29,685 nucleotides of DNA from CAYPNF01 sp964411985 (GTDB lineage: Bacteria > Verrucomicrobiota > Verrucomicrobiia > Limisphaerales > J093): positions 1 through 29,685 of the forward strand of contig CAYPNF010000083.1 in NCBI GenBank assembly GCA_964411985.1, given 5' to 3'. The stretch's first letter is position 1, and every line of letters starts with the position of its first letter. A program made the position numbers and the translations under genes. Positions 1 through 7,222 of the stretch are shown one piece after another. The notes under the pieces were generated by a model. The model saw nothing but the letters and a program-made list of their open reading frames with translations, did no database searches and was not told the DNA's origin.

Positions 1-2
1 CC

Positions 3-2618
3 AGCACTCGCGCATTTTGTCAAAAACCTGTCCCAGTATCGAAAGTTGGGCTAACGCCGCTCGACACAAGCGAGCTTCAAGAGATCACCCAACGCCGCAA
101 AGGCGAGGTTGCGCTGGTCTTCACCGAGACACGCGAGTTTCCGATCCGCCGAGTGCAAGGGTTACCCGCACGTTGGCGGCCCCAGCTACAGGTGGCACAG
201 GCAACCCTCCATGGCCAGGCTCAACCGGGGGAGTTCTACGTCTTTCAACTGGGGGTATACGCTCTCCGGGATACAGGCCCGTTAGCAGTGTACTTCGGGG
301 ATCTCAAGGGGGAGGGGGGCATGATACCGGCCGCTTCGTTGCAGTGTCTCAGCCTTGGCGGCATCGATCATCAAGGGAAGGTCTTCACCAAAGAACTCTC
401 GTTGAAGCCGGGCCAACTCCAGGCGCTTTGGGTCGGGATCACGATCCCGGCCACTGCGAAAGGTGTTTTTAACGGCGAGGCAAAGGTACAAGTGGCGCCC
501 GACACGGCTGTGCCGGTGAAGATCACCCTCAGCGTCGAAGGTAATCCGGTATCCGACAGTGGCGATGCGGTGGCGAAGAATCTTTCTCGTTTGCGTTGGC
601 TCAATTCCGTCGCGGGCAGCGAGCCGACGCTGACCAAGCCCTTCACGGCCGTGAGAACCCGAGGCCGAGTCATTCAAGTGCTGGGCAGGGACCTCGCCCT
701 GGGTAACGACGGCCTGCCGGCGCGCATTACCAGCTACTTCTCGTCTGCGAACACCCGTATCCAAGAGTCAGGACGGGAGGTCCTGGCGGCGCCGATGACG
801 TTCGTGGTGGAAACCAGTGCAGGGAGGACAGAATGGCGAAATACGTTCGGTCGTCTCCATCACACCGACTTGGAAGCCACCTGGACCGCGGAGAGTAGCG
901 GGGAGGGGGTTCATCTGGAAACATCCGGCCGCCTCGATTACACCGGCTCCGGCGAAGTGCGAGTGCGCCTGCGTGCCGAGCGCGACCTTGAGTTGAAGGA
1001 TGCACGGCTCGAAATACCTGTCCGCGAGGACGCAGCGTCGTACTTCATGGGCTTGAATAAGCAGGGAGGCTTGCGCCCTGCTGCAGTGCACTGGAAATGG
1101 GACGTGCAGAAACGACAGGATTGCTTCTGGCTCGGGGACGTCAGCGCAGGTTTGATGCTTCGCTTCAAGGACACCGAGTACCTGCGCCCGCCGGTTAACA
1201 TCTACTACGCCTTTCGCCCTCTGCGCTTGCCGACGTCCTGGGGCAACGGAGGAAGGGGAGGTGTGAATCTGGAGGAAGCTGCCGAACAAAAGGTGCTGGC
1301 CTCGGCCTACAGTGGTCCAAGAAGGATGCGAAAGGGGGAGACCTTGGATTTTATCTTCGAGCTTTACCTGACTCCCTTCCGCACGCTTGACACCGAGAAG
1401 CAGTGGGCGGTTCGGTTTGGTCACTTGGGCGGCCCCAGGAAGGGGGTTGACGACGCAGTCGCCAACGCGGATGCACGACAGGGCCCGAAAGTGATCAATG
1501 TTCACCACGCGAGTTACTATTCGCCCTATATCAACTACCCCTACAGCGACGACTCGTTCGCCGCGTTCTGCGATCTCGTCCAGCGTGCCCATGCCAAGGG
1601 CGTGAAGCTTCGGGTCTATTACACCACCCGTGAGATTACGCAAAACATGCCGGAGCTGTTTCCCCTGCACTCCTTCAACGGCGAGATCATTCTGCCTGGT
1701 CCGGGCAAGGAGGCCCGCACCCTGCTTCATCCCAACGGCCCGCATGCCTGGCTGAAGGAGAACCTGCGCGAAGAGTTCATCCCGGCCTGGGAAGCCAAGG
1801 TGGGAGCCCCCTACGCCGATCTGGATCTTTCCGTGATCACCACGCCCGACTCGCGCTGGAATAATTTCTACCTCGAAGGTCTCCGGCACCTGACGGAGAC
1901 ATCGGACTTCGACGGAATGTACGTCGACGATACCGCTCTGGACGCCAACAGCCTGCGCCGGGCCCGTCGGATCCTGGACCGACGCCCGGGCCGCCTCATC
2001 GATTTGCACACCTGGAACCACTTCAATGGGGATGCCGGGTTTGCCAATAACCTGACCATTTATATGGAGATCTTACCCTACCTCGACCGACTCTGGCTCG
2101 GGGAAGGCTTCGACGCCAACGCGGCCGCCCCCGACTTCTGGTTGGTCGAGATGTCCGGGTTACCCTTCGGCCTCATGAGCGAGATGCTGGATGGAGCCAA
2201 CCCCTGGCGCGGCATGGTCTTTGGTGAAACCGCCCGTTTTCCCTATTCCGGCGACCCACGCGGTCTGTGGAAAGTCTGGGATGAATTTGGCATTCAAGGC
2301 ACGGAGTTCTTGCCGTTCTGCGCCAAAGACTGTCCGGTGAAAACGGACCATCCCGAAGTTCTGGCCAGCGTTTATCGGAAAAAAGGGCGTGCGTTCATTT
2401 CCTTGGGAAGCTGGGCCAAGCAAGACGTGTCGGTGCACTTGGATGTCCAGTGGAAAGCGCTGGGTCTCGACCCTGATCGGGCCAGATTGTTCGCGCCCAC
2501 CATCGCTGGCATGCAGCCTGAGAAGACTTGGAAGGCTGGAGATCCGATATCCGTTGAGCCCAAGAAGGGTTGGTTTCTCGTGGTGGATGCGGAGGCGACA
2601 GAGAGTTCAAAACCGTAA
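3..2618 (+). CDS. DUF6067-type glycoside hydrolase-like protein (5' partial)
   Basis: The reading frame is open from the first bases of the window, so the N-terminus lies outside; the first in-frame GTG at 153 falls inside conserved sequence and is not the start. About 871 residues are visible. The early part is a beta-rich region (FYVFQLGVYALRD, then a VQALW-like stretch read here as LQALWVGITIPATAKGVF), and the middle has the family-like phrase LSRLRWLNS. The C-terminal half looks like a TIM-barrel catalytic region, with NVHHASYYSPYINYPYSD, repeated acidic strand ends (YADLDLS, DGMYVDDTALD) and DGANPWRGM. This pattern is what I recall of the DUF6067/GH-like proteins common in Verrucomicrobiota and Planctomycetes, which are thought to act on carbohydrates. 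Substrate and catalytic residues cannot be fixed from sequence alone. The gene converges with the LRR gene, only 18 bp apart. A decayed piece of a paralogue lies near 5.0 kb. Confidence 0.8.
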   Translation, partial: STRAFCQKPVPVSKVGLTPLDTSELQEITQRRKGEVALVFTETREFPIRRVQGLPARWRPQLQVAQATLHGQAQPGEFYVFQLGVYALRDTGPLAVYFGDLKGEGGMIPAASLQCLSLGGIDHQGKVFTKELSLKPGQLQALWVGITIPATAKGVFNGEAKVQVAPDTAVPVKITLSVEGNPVSDSGDAVAKNLSRLRWLNSVAGSEPTLTKPFTAVRTRGRVIQVLGRDLALGNDGLPARITSYFSSANTRIQESGREVLAAPMTFVVETSAGRTEWRNTFGRLHHTDLEATWTAESSGEGVHLETSGRLDYTGSGEVRVRLRAERDLELKDARLEIPVREDAASYFMGLNKQGGLRPAAVHWKWDVQKRQDCFWLGDVSAGLMLRFKDTEYLRPPVNIYYAFRPLRLPTSWGNGGRGGVNLEEAAEQKVLASAYSGPRRMRKGETLDFIFELYLTPFRTLDTEKQWAVRFGHLGGPRKGVDDAVANADARQGPKVINVHHASYYSPYINYPYSDDSFAAFCDLVQRAHAKGVKLRVYYTTREITQNMPELFPLHSFNGEIILPGPGKEARTLLHPNGPHAWLKENLREEFIPAWEAKVGAPYADLDLSVITTPDSRWNNFYLEGLRHLTETSDFDGMYVDDTALDANSLRRARRILDRRPGRLIDLHTWNHFNGDAGFANNLTIYMEILPYLDRLWLGEGFDANAAAPDFWLVEMSGLPFGLMSEMLDGANPWRGMVFGETARFPYSGDPRGLWKVWDEFGIQGTEFLPFCAKDCPVKTDHPEVLASVYRKKGRAFISLGSWAKQDVSVHLDVQWKALGLDPDRARLFAPTIAGMQPEKTWKAGDPISVEPKKGWFLVVDAEATESSKP

Positions 2619-2636
2619 CACGGCGCAACTCCAGCC

Positions 2637-4229
2637 CTACTCTGCCCGAAGACGGTAATACCGGGTCGGAGAATTCGTCCAACTGAAATCACGAAAGCTC
2701 GCCGAACCGTCCGCCAGGGTGTTCGTCCCGATCGGAGTCCACGTAGGATTCATCAAGTCGTTGCAGGCCTCAATGCAGAGGATACCCTCGTTGGATCGGG
2801 TAAAAGTCAGCCTGAACTCATTACTCGACAGGGTCCTGGAGTCGATGGTTGGACGACTGGGCCGCCAAGCCGCAGTAGGACATCCGCCGAAGATGGGGTG
2901 CCAATCTTGAGTCCACGGCAAATAGTAGACCAGGAGTTGACCAGATCTGTAGAATATGGAGTTGGTTACACTGGGTGCATCCCCCCTAAAGTAAACTTCC
3001 CTCAGTTGTTGGCAGCCATAGAAAGCATCGTCGATGCTATACAGGGTACGAGGGAACATCAGGGTGCGTAAAGCTCTGCAGTCGGCGAAAGCCTCTCCTT
3101 TGATGCTCTTCAATCCATCTGCAAGGGAGAGGTTTGTCAGCGAGTCGCAGCCGAAGAAAGCGCGGACGCCGATCGTGCCGACGCTCTCTGGAATCGATAC
3201 ATTTCCAAGAGAACTGCAACCATCGAAGACGCCATCCCCAAGACGCGTAACCCCGTTCGGAATCTGGGCGTTTCTCAGAGCCGTGCAGTCTGCAAACGCC
3301 CTGCGTTCAATCGTGGTCACTTTGCCTGGAATCGTGATTTCAGCCAATCCCGTGCAGCCAGCGAGTGCCTCCTCACCGATAAGCGTCAATGAGGCTGGGA
3401 TCGAAAGGCTCTTGAGTCCAGTGCAGCCATAGAGTGCCTGCCTCCCAAAACGGACTATCCCATCTGGGATAACGATATTGGTCAGACCAGTGCAACCTGC
3501 AAACACCGCCCCCACGAGGGCCTTCACACTGCTAGGAATCTCAACACTTGTCAGACCAGTGCAGCCATAGAACGTGTATCCTTCCATCAATGTCACGCTG
3601 CTGGGGATTGTAATGCTCTTGAGTGCTGTGCAACCGGAAAAGGCTTCGATATCAATCCTGGTCACGCTGTCGGGAATGGCCACAAGGTTCAGGTCGCTAC
3701 AGCCACGAAAAGCACCCGCACCGATTCTAGTCACACCGCGCGGGATCACAAGGTTCCTCAGCGTCAGGCAGTCACTAAACGAGAGCTTGGGAATGCTCTT
3801 CAGACCATTCGAGATCGACACCTGTGCCAGACCACTGCATTCCCAAAACGCAGATATGCCGAGATTGGTCACGCTATTGGGGATCGTGATGCTCTGCAAA
3901 CCAACACACCATCCGAAGGCGCGTTCCCCAATACTCGTGACTGTCTCAGGGATCGTTACGCCGGTCAGTTCAGCCCAACCCTCAAACGCGCCAGTCCCAA
4001 TCCTGGTGACAGGCATCCCGTTGATGGTTTCTGGGATGACAACGCTCGCACCGCCTCCGCTGTAACCGGTGATCGTCACAGAAGCCCCGGACACCTCGTA
4101 GGTGAAGGTGCTGATCTCGCCAGCGGTCCCTACGAGGGAGAGCATCGACAGTATCCCAGATAGGCCGCAGGCAAGCCAAAAACCAGAACCCCGCCCTAGC
4201 CACATCGGGTGGTCGTCTATCGAGTCCAT
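2637..4229 (-). CDS. BspA-like leucine-rich-repeat (LRR_5) secreted protein
   Basis: From the ATG at 4229 the protein has about 530 residues. A hydrophobic stretch (FWLACGLSGILSMLSLVG) near the N-terminus looks like a signal peptide. A short beta region (FTYEVSGASVTITGY) follows. Then come roughly fifteen repeats of about 23 residues with the form IPxSVTxIGxxAFxGCxxLxxI, which is the BspA/LRR_5 pattern. The tail (about the last 80 residues) is non-repetitive, with an FRLTFTRS...PTRYYRLRAE ending like the C-terminal beta modules of secreted verrucomicrobial proteins. Such proteins are usually extracellular and bind surfaces or other proteins; no ligand can be named. The start is uncertain: an in-frame TTG at 4313 with a GAGG upstream and an ATG at 4205 are alternatives. 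I chose 4229 because it sits just upstream of the signal peptide with GGGGA near it. Confidence 0.8.
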   Translation of the reverse strand: MDSIDDHPMWLGRGSGFWLACGLSGILSMLSLVGTAGEISTFTYEVSGASVTITGYSGGGASVVIPETINGMPVTRIGTGAFEGWAELTGVTIPETVTSIGERAFGWCVGLQSITIPNSVTNLGISAFWECSGLAQVSISNGLKSIPKLSFSDCLTLRNLVIPRGVTRIGAGAFRGCSDLNLVAIPDSVTRIDIEAFSGCTALKSITIPSSVTLMEGYTFYGCTGLTSVEIPSSVKALVGAVFAGCTGLTNIVIPDGIVRFGRQALYGCTGLKSLSIPASLTLIGEEALAGCTGLAEITIPGKVTTIERRAFADCTALRNAQIPNGVTRLGDGVFDGCSSLGNVSIPESVGTIGVRAFFGCDSLTNLSLADGLKSIKGEAFADCRALRTLMFPRTLYSIDDAFYGCQQLREVYFRGDAPSVTNSIFYRSGQLLVYYLPWTQDWHPIFGGCPTAAWRPSRPTIDSRTLSSNEFRLTFTRSNEGILCIEACNDLMNPTWTPIGTNTLADGSASFRDFSWTNSPTRYYRLRAE

Positions 4230-4356
4230 ATCCCCAAGTTCCAAGCCTGTCCGACATCTTCGGTTCAGCCTCATCGTAGATGTCAGACTGACGGAACTGG
4301 AAGCCGGACTCAATCCAAAACCTCAGCGGGCCTGGATCACCGGACACGGGGTACGT

Positions 4357-4866
4357 CTAGGCTCCTGCCATCGGGCACTCGAGTGGATTCGCCCGGCAAG
4401 CCCCAAACATGTCTTTTTCCATCTGGTGCAGCGCCGCTGGGTGCCCGTGCTCGAAGTCTGCAAACGACAGCCAAAAACGAAAGACCTGGCTGCGATGGAA
4501 AGGTCGGAATACAACCGCCAGCGGATTGAACTGGCGGAGGCCCCCGAAATAGTAGAAGGCAAGTTGGGCAATGGAAAAAGGCCAGCGCCGGTGCTCGGAG
4601 CGATTCAGGATCACCGCCCGTTTGCCGAGTCGAGGCAACAAGTGTTGCTCGATGTAGTCATGCCACAGAGGGCGGTCCGAATACACAAGCAGAACCTCCC
4701 ACCCCCGGAGGTGCCACCATGACCAAATGACAAGGTGCAGAAAAACCGTAGCGACGAGGGAAACAAGAAAGGCCAGCGGCACCAGCACGAGGAGGAGCGG
4801 AGGGAACACGATGCACAGTGCAACCATCCACTCCGGGTACTTATGGTTAGGGTTGAAAAGGCTCAT
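4357..4866 (-). CDS. Small conserved membrane protein of unknown function
   Basis: The 169-residue product has one long hydrophobic block at residues 13-52 (VALCIVFPPLLLVLVPLAFLVSL..., broken by prolines), long enough for a two-pass hairpin. A soluble C-terminal part of about 115 residues follows, rich in aromatic and basic residues, with HDYIEQHLLPRLGKRAVILN and FNPLAVVFRPFHRSQVF. I recall similar proteins with this 'yIe..iLPrL..raVvLNwSerk.W' block but no established function. It lies downstream of, and on the same strand as, the PLP decarboxylase, separated by about 350 bp that hold a gene remnant on the other strand. No clear Shine-Dalgarno sequence precedes the ATG. A degraded copy of its central portion (about 4497-4584) is found at 9909-9992, which supports this being a real, once-duplicated gene. 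Confidence 0.7.
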   Translation of the reverse strand: MSLFNPNHKYPEWMVALCIVFPPLLLVLVPLAFLVSLVATVFLHLVIWSWWHLRGWEVLLVYSDRPLWHDYIEQHLLPRLGKRAVILNRSEHRRWPFSIAQLAFYYFGGLRQFNPLAVVFRPFHRSQVFRFWLSFADFEHGHPAALHQMEKDMFGACRANPLECPMAGA

Positions 4867-4977
4867 TATTTTGAAAGGCTCGCTCCGATCTCGCCCATGA
4901 GGTCGGGGTCCATTAAGTCATGGATTTCTATCTACATCCGGATAGCTAACCTGAAGGTACGGCCGCGACGCACCTTC

Positions 4978-5185
4978 CAGCAATGGGGTGTTTACCCTAT
5001 GCCCTTGCTTATGGGGCAACGAGACGGTGCAAACCCTTGGCGTGGCATGGGCTTCGATGAAATGGCTTGATGCCCTTATTCCAGAGACTCCTCCCCGTTC
5101 GAAGTTAGCAAGAGGTGGCAGAAAGAGGAGGTCTCATGTGTCCCACTTCCGTCTGCTTCGATCCGCTTCATGGTGAACCCGTCCT
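4978..5185 (+). pseudogene. Remnant of a DUF6067 glycoside hydrolase-like paralogue
   Basis: One frame here reads DGANPWRGMGFDEMA, then a TGA stop at 5068-5070, then CPYSRDSSPFEVSKRW. The intact protein at the start of the window has DGANPWRGMVFGETARFPYSGDPRGLWKVW at the matching place (bases about 2196-2285). At the DNA level roughly 70 percent of bases agree over about 65 bp (5020-5085 against 2196-2261), with no open frame beyond. The stop falls between the matched A and the C/F-PYS segment. Outside this core I see no further similarity, so it is a short, inactivated relic of a second copy and not a gene. The outer borders are approximate. Confidence 0.7.
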
Positions 5186-5216
5186 TTCTTTGTCCGTCCG
5201 GGCCAGCTCACTGTAT

Positions 5217-6662
5217 TCAGCGGTCGTCTTTGCTCGGTTCAGGGGGCGCAGGCGTGTGGCTTGGCTGCCGCAAAGTCTGCACCAGCCTCTGGATGTCCTC
5301 CAGCCGGGTATGGGGATTCATCAAGGCCATTCGCAAATAGCGTTTACCCCCAAACAACGCGGAAGAAAGATAGAAATCGCCCTGGGCGTTCAAGGCATCG
5401 CGGATCCGCAGCTCATCGCCACCTTCGAAGCGGAAACAGAGGATGTTGCTTTGCGGCTGGACCGCACATTCACAACCCGGTTGTTGTCGGAGGTATTCGT
5501 ACGCTTGCGCTGCCAAATCATACTGCCGTTCCACGAAGGCGGCCAGCTTGGCCTCGCCCAGTGCGCCCAGAACCATGAAGAACTTCAGCCCCAACCCCGC
5601 CTTGGTGCACTCGACCGTGCGATGGGCAAAATCGACTCCCGGTCTCTCCTTGTCATGAAACAAGTAACTGGCATCCTGCTGAAAAGTCCGGTCGAGCGTG
5701 CGATGGTCACGGACCAACAAAGCCGCGCAGAGAACTGGCGTTTGCAGCATCTTGTGGGCGTCCCAGGTGAGGGAATCGGCCAATTCCACCCCTCTCAGCA
5801 GGTGCCTGTGTTTGGGCGATAACAAAGCGCAAGCGCCATGAGCGCCGTCGACGTGCAGCCAAATCCCCTCACGTCGGCAAAACTCACCGATTTCCGCCAG
5901 GGGATCGTAAATCCCCACCGCCGTGCTGCAAGCGCTGGCGACCACGGCCATGGGGACTTTGCCTTCCCCGCGAAGCCGCTCATGGGTCTGGGCAAGTTTC
6001 TCGGGCAGGATAGATCCTCGGCTGTCCACCTCCAGATGACATACCGCCTTCTGCCCCAATCCCAGAATCCCGGCAGCACGGGCGATCGAGTAATGGGCTC
6101 CTGCCGGAGCGAGGATCACCAGGTTGGGAGGGTTGCCATTGGCCCAGACGTCCGGAGCCACTCGGTGGCGAGCAGCAATCATGGCCGTCAAATTGGCCAG
6201 CGATCCCCCATGCGTCAGCACACCCCCACCAAAAGGCGCAGTCTCAACGCGACTCTGACGGTCGAGCGGCGCCGGTTGCCAGCCCACCTTTTTGAGCATC
6301 CAGTTCAATACCCAGAACTCGATGCTGGCCGCTCCTGGCCCCATCTCGTAGATCGCCATAGCGTTGTTGGTGAAGCCATCGATCAGGCTTCCCAAGGCCC
6401 CAGTGGCGTACGGGACCGCGACCTGATGCGCCATGTACGCCGGGTGGTGCAGGCGGGTTGCGACTTTGAGGTATCGTTCGAGGAAGGAGCTGAGGCTCGG
6501 GCCTTCCAGGCCACCTTCCCGGGCGTACCGATCCAGTTCGAGGTTCTCGACGATCCGCTCCAGGGGTTCCTGGTTAATGACTCGGCCTTGCCCGGCTCCA
6601 GCCTCCTTGCTGTAGGCGTCCAGCGCGCGGGCAACGATTTCGCTATCGGTTAAGAAAGACAT
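5217..6662 (-). CDS. Group II PLP-dependent amino acid decarboxylase
   Basis: This is a full-length (481 aa) member of the pyridoxal-dependent decarboxylase family that includes aromatic-L-amino-acid, glutamate and 2,4-diaminobutyrate decarboxylases. It removes the alpha-carboxyl of an amino acid to give an amine and should be cytosolic. Visible landmarks are the N-terminal substrate region HHPAYMAHQ (72-80), GGSLAN (152-157), the ring-stacking His in AGAHYS (H190), HVDGAHG with the pyridine-binding Asp (D272), and the PLP lysine in DSLTWDAHKMLQTP (K304). The C-terminal part has the usual small-domain pattern. The substrate cannot be assigned from this. The ATG overlaps the stop of the small upstream ORF (TGATG), which suggests coupled translation, and a GAGG lies about 17 nt upstream. 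A truncated copy of its first 25 codons lies at 9993-10064. Confidence 0.9.
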   Translation of the reverse strand: MSFLTDSEIVARALDAYSKEAGAGQGRVINQEPLERIVENLELDRYAREGGLEGPSLSSFLERYLKVATRLHHPAYMAHQVAVPYATGALGSLIDGFTNNAMAIYEMGPGAASIEFWVLNWMLKKVGWQPAPLDRQSRVETAPFGGGVLTHGGSLANLTAMIAARHRVAPDVWANGNPPNLVILAPAGAHYSIARAAGILGLGQKAVCHLEVDSRGSILPEKLAQTHERLRGEGKVPMAVVASACSTAVGIYDPLAEIGEFCRREGIWLHVDGAHGACALLSPKHRHLLRGVELADSLTWDAHKMLQTPVLCAALLVRDHRTLDRTFQQDASYLFHDKERPGVDFAHRTVECTKAGLGLKFFMVLGALGEAKLAAFVERQYDLAAQAYEYLRQQPGCECAVQPQSNILCFRFEGGDELRIRDALNAQGDFYLSSALFGGKRYLRMALMNPHTRLEDIQRLVQTLRQPSHTPAPPEPSKDDR

Positions 6663-6901
6663 CAGACAATTTGTTCTACCTCAGCGCGCGCGAAGCCGCG
6701 GTCCGAAGAACGGCTACAGCTGAGATGTCGTGGGTTTCTTGGGGACAAAGGCTTTGGCTCGCCTCTGCCCATCGGCACCTCTTCGTCTCTGATCGCCGCC
6801 ACATCGTTCGTCTGGTCGCCCCTCACGGGCAGGACCATACATCCGAATAGACTCAGCAAACTGACCCAGCTGCGCCAGGAAGCTCGAACGCTGCCTTTCA
6901 T
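6662..6901 (-). CDS. Small putative secreted protein coupled to the decarboxylase
   Basis: A 79-residue ORF begins with ATG at 6901, preceded by AGAGGA (6910-6915) at 8 nt spacing. This is one of the better ribosome binding sites in the region. Its TGA overlaps the decarboxylase ATG by one base (TGATG), a typical translational-coupling arrangement. The N-terminus, MKGSVRASWRSWVSLLSLFG followed by CMVLPVRGDQ, looks like a signal peptide: basic n-region, hydrophobic core, then a polar stretch. The rest is charged and low in hydrophobics and matches no family I know. It could be a real small exported protein, the 5' remnant of a longer secreted protein, or a leader whose translation opens the decarboxylase start. 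Support comes from the start signals and the junction, not from homology. Confidence 0.4.
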   Translation of the reverse strand: MKGSVRASWRSWVSLLSLFGCMVLPVRGDQTNDVAAIRDEEVPMGRGEPKPLSPRNPRHLSCSRSSDRGFARAEVEQIV

Positions 6902-7222
6902 GGACAGAATCCTCTTGGTTTGGGCCCGGAATTACAAGTCCAACCAACGCCACCACGCTCAATCCGAAAACCTGCGGCCCTACCAAGAGCCGCGCAGAGC
7001 AAGCTCAGATCGGTCCCAGGCTTTGTTGTTGGGCGGTTGGTGGAAATCACTTGGCAGGAGGCAAAAGAAAGAGCCTCGCATCGCCAGCGCCAAACGAGAG
7101 CTGCAACCCCTTCAACTCGGGGCTATCGTCAACGACCGATGTCGCTCCGCCGGTGGCTTTGCTCAGCCATCCCGAGCACGCCCGCGTTGACGCCTACCCC
7201 TGCCGGTGCCTAGAGTTGAGGC
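6902..7222. other. Intergenic stretch with no recognised gene
   Basis: This 320-bp region separates the divergently read small ORF/decarboxylase unit (-) and the YncE/phosphoesterase gene (+), so promoters for both should lie here. I found no convincing conserved promoter pair. On the minus strand one frame holds a short hydrophobic run (VFGLSVVALVGLVI) with no supported start or end. It may be a scrap of an old membrane anchor but is not called as a gene. Confidence 0.5.

Noticed and set aside
2637..4313. Long plus-strand open frames opposite the LRR gene (3034-3432, 3574-4065)
   Set aside because: They are antisense reflections of the repetitive LRR codons, and the minus-strand frame has the clear LRR pattern and signal peptide.
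6902..6990. Hydrophobic run VFGLSVVALVGLVI on the minus strand as a PEP-CTERM tail remnant
   Set aside because: There is no PEP motif, no basic end and no upstream coding frame, so the likeness is only hydrophobicity.
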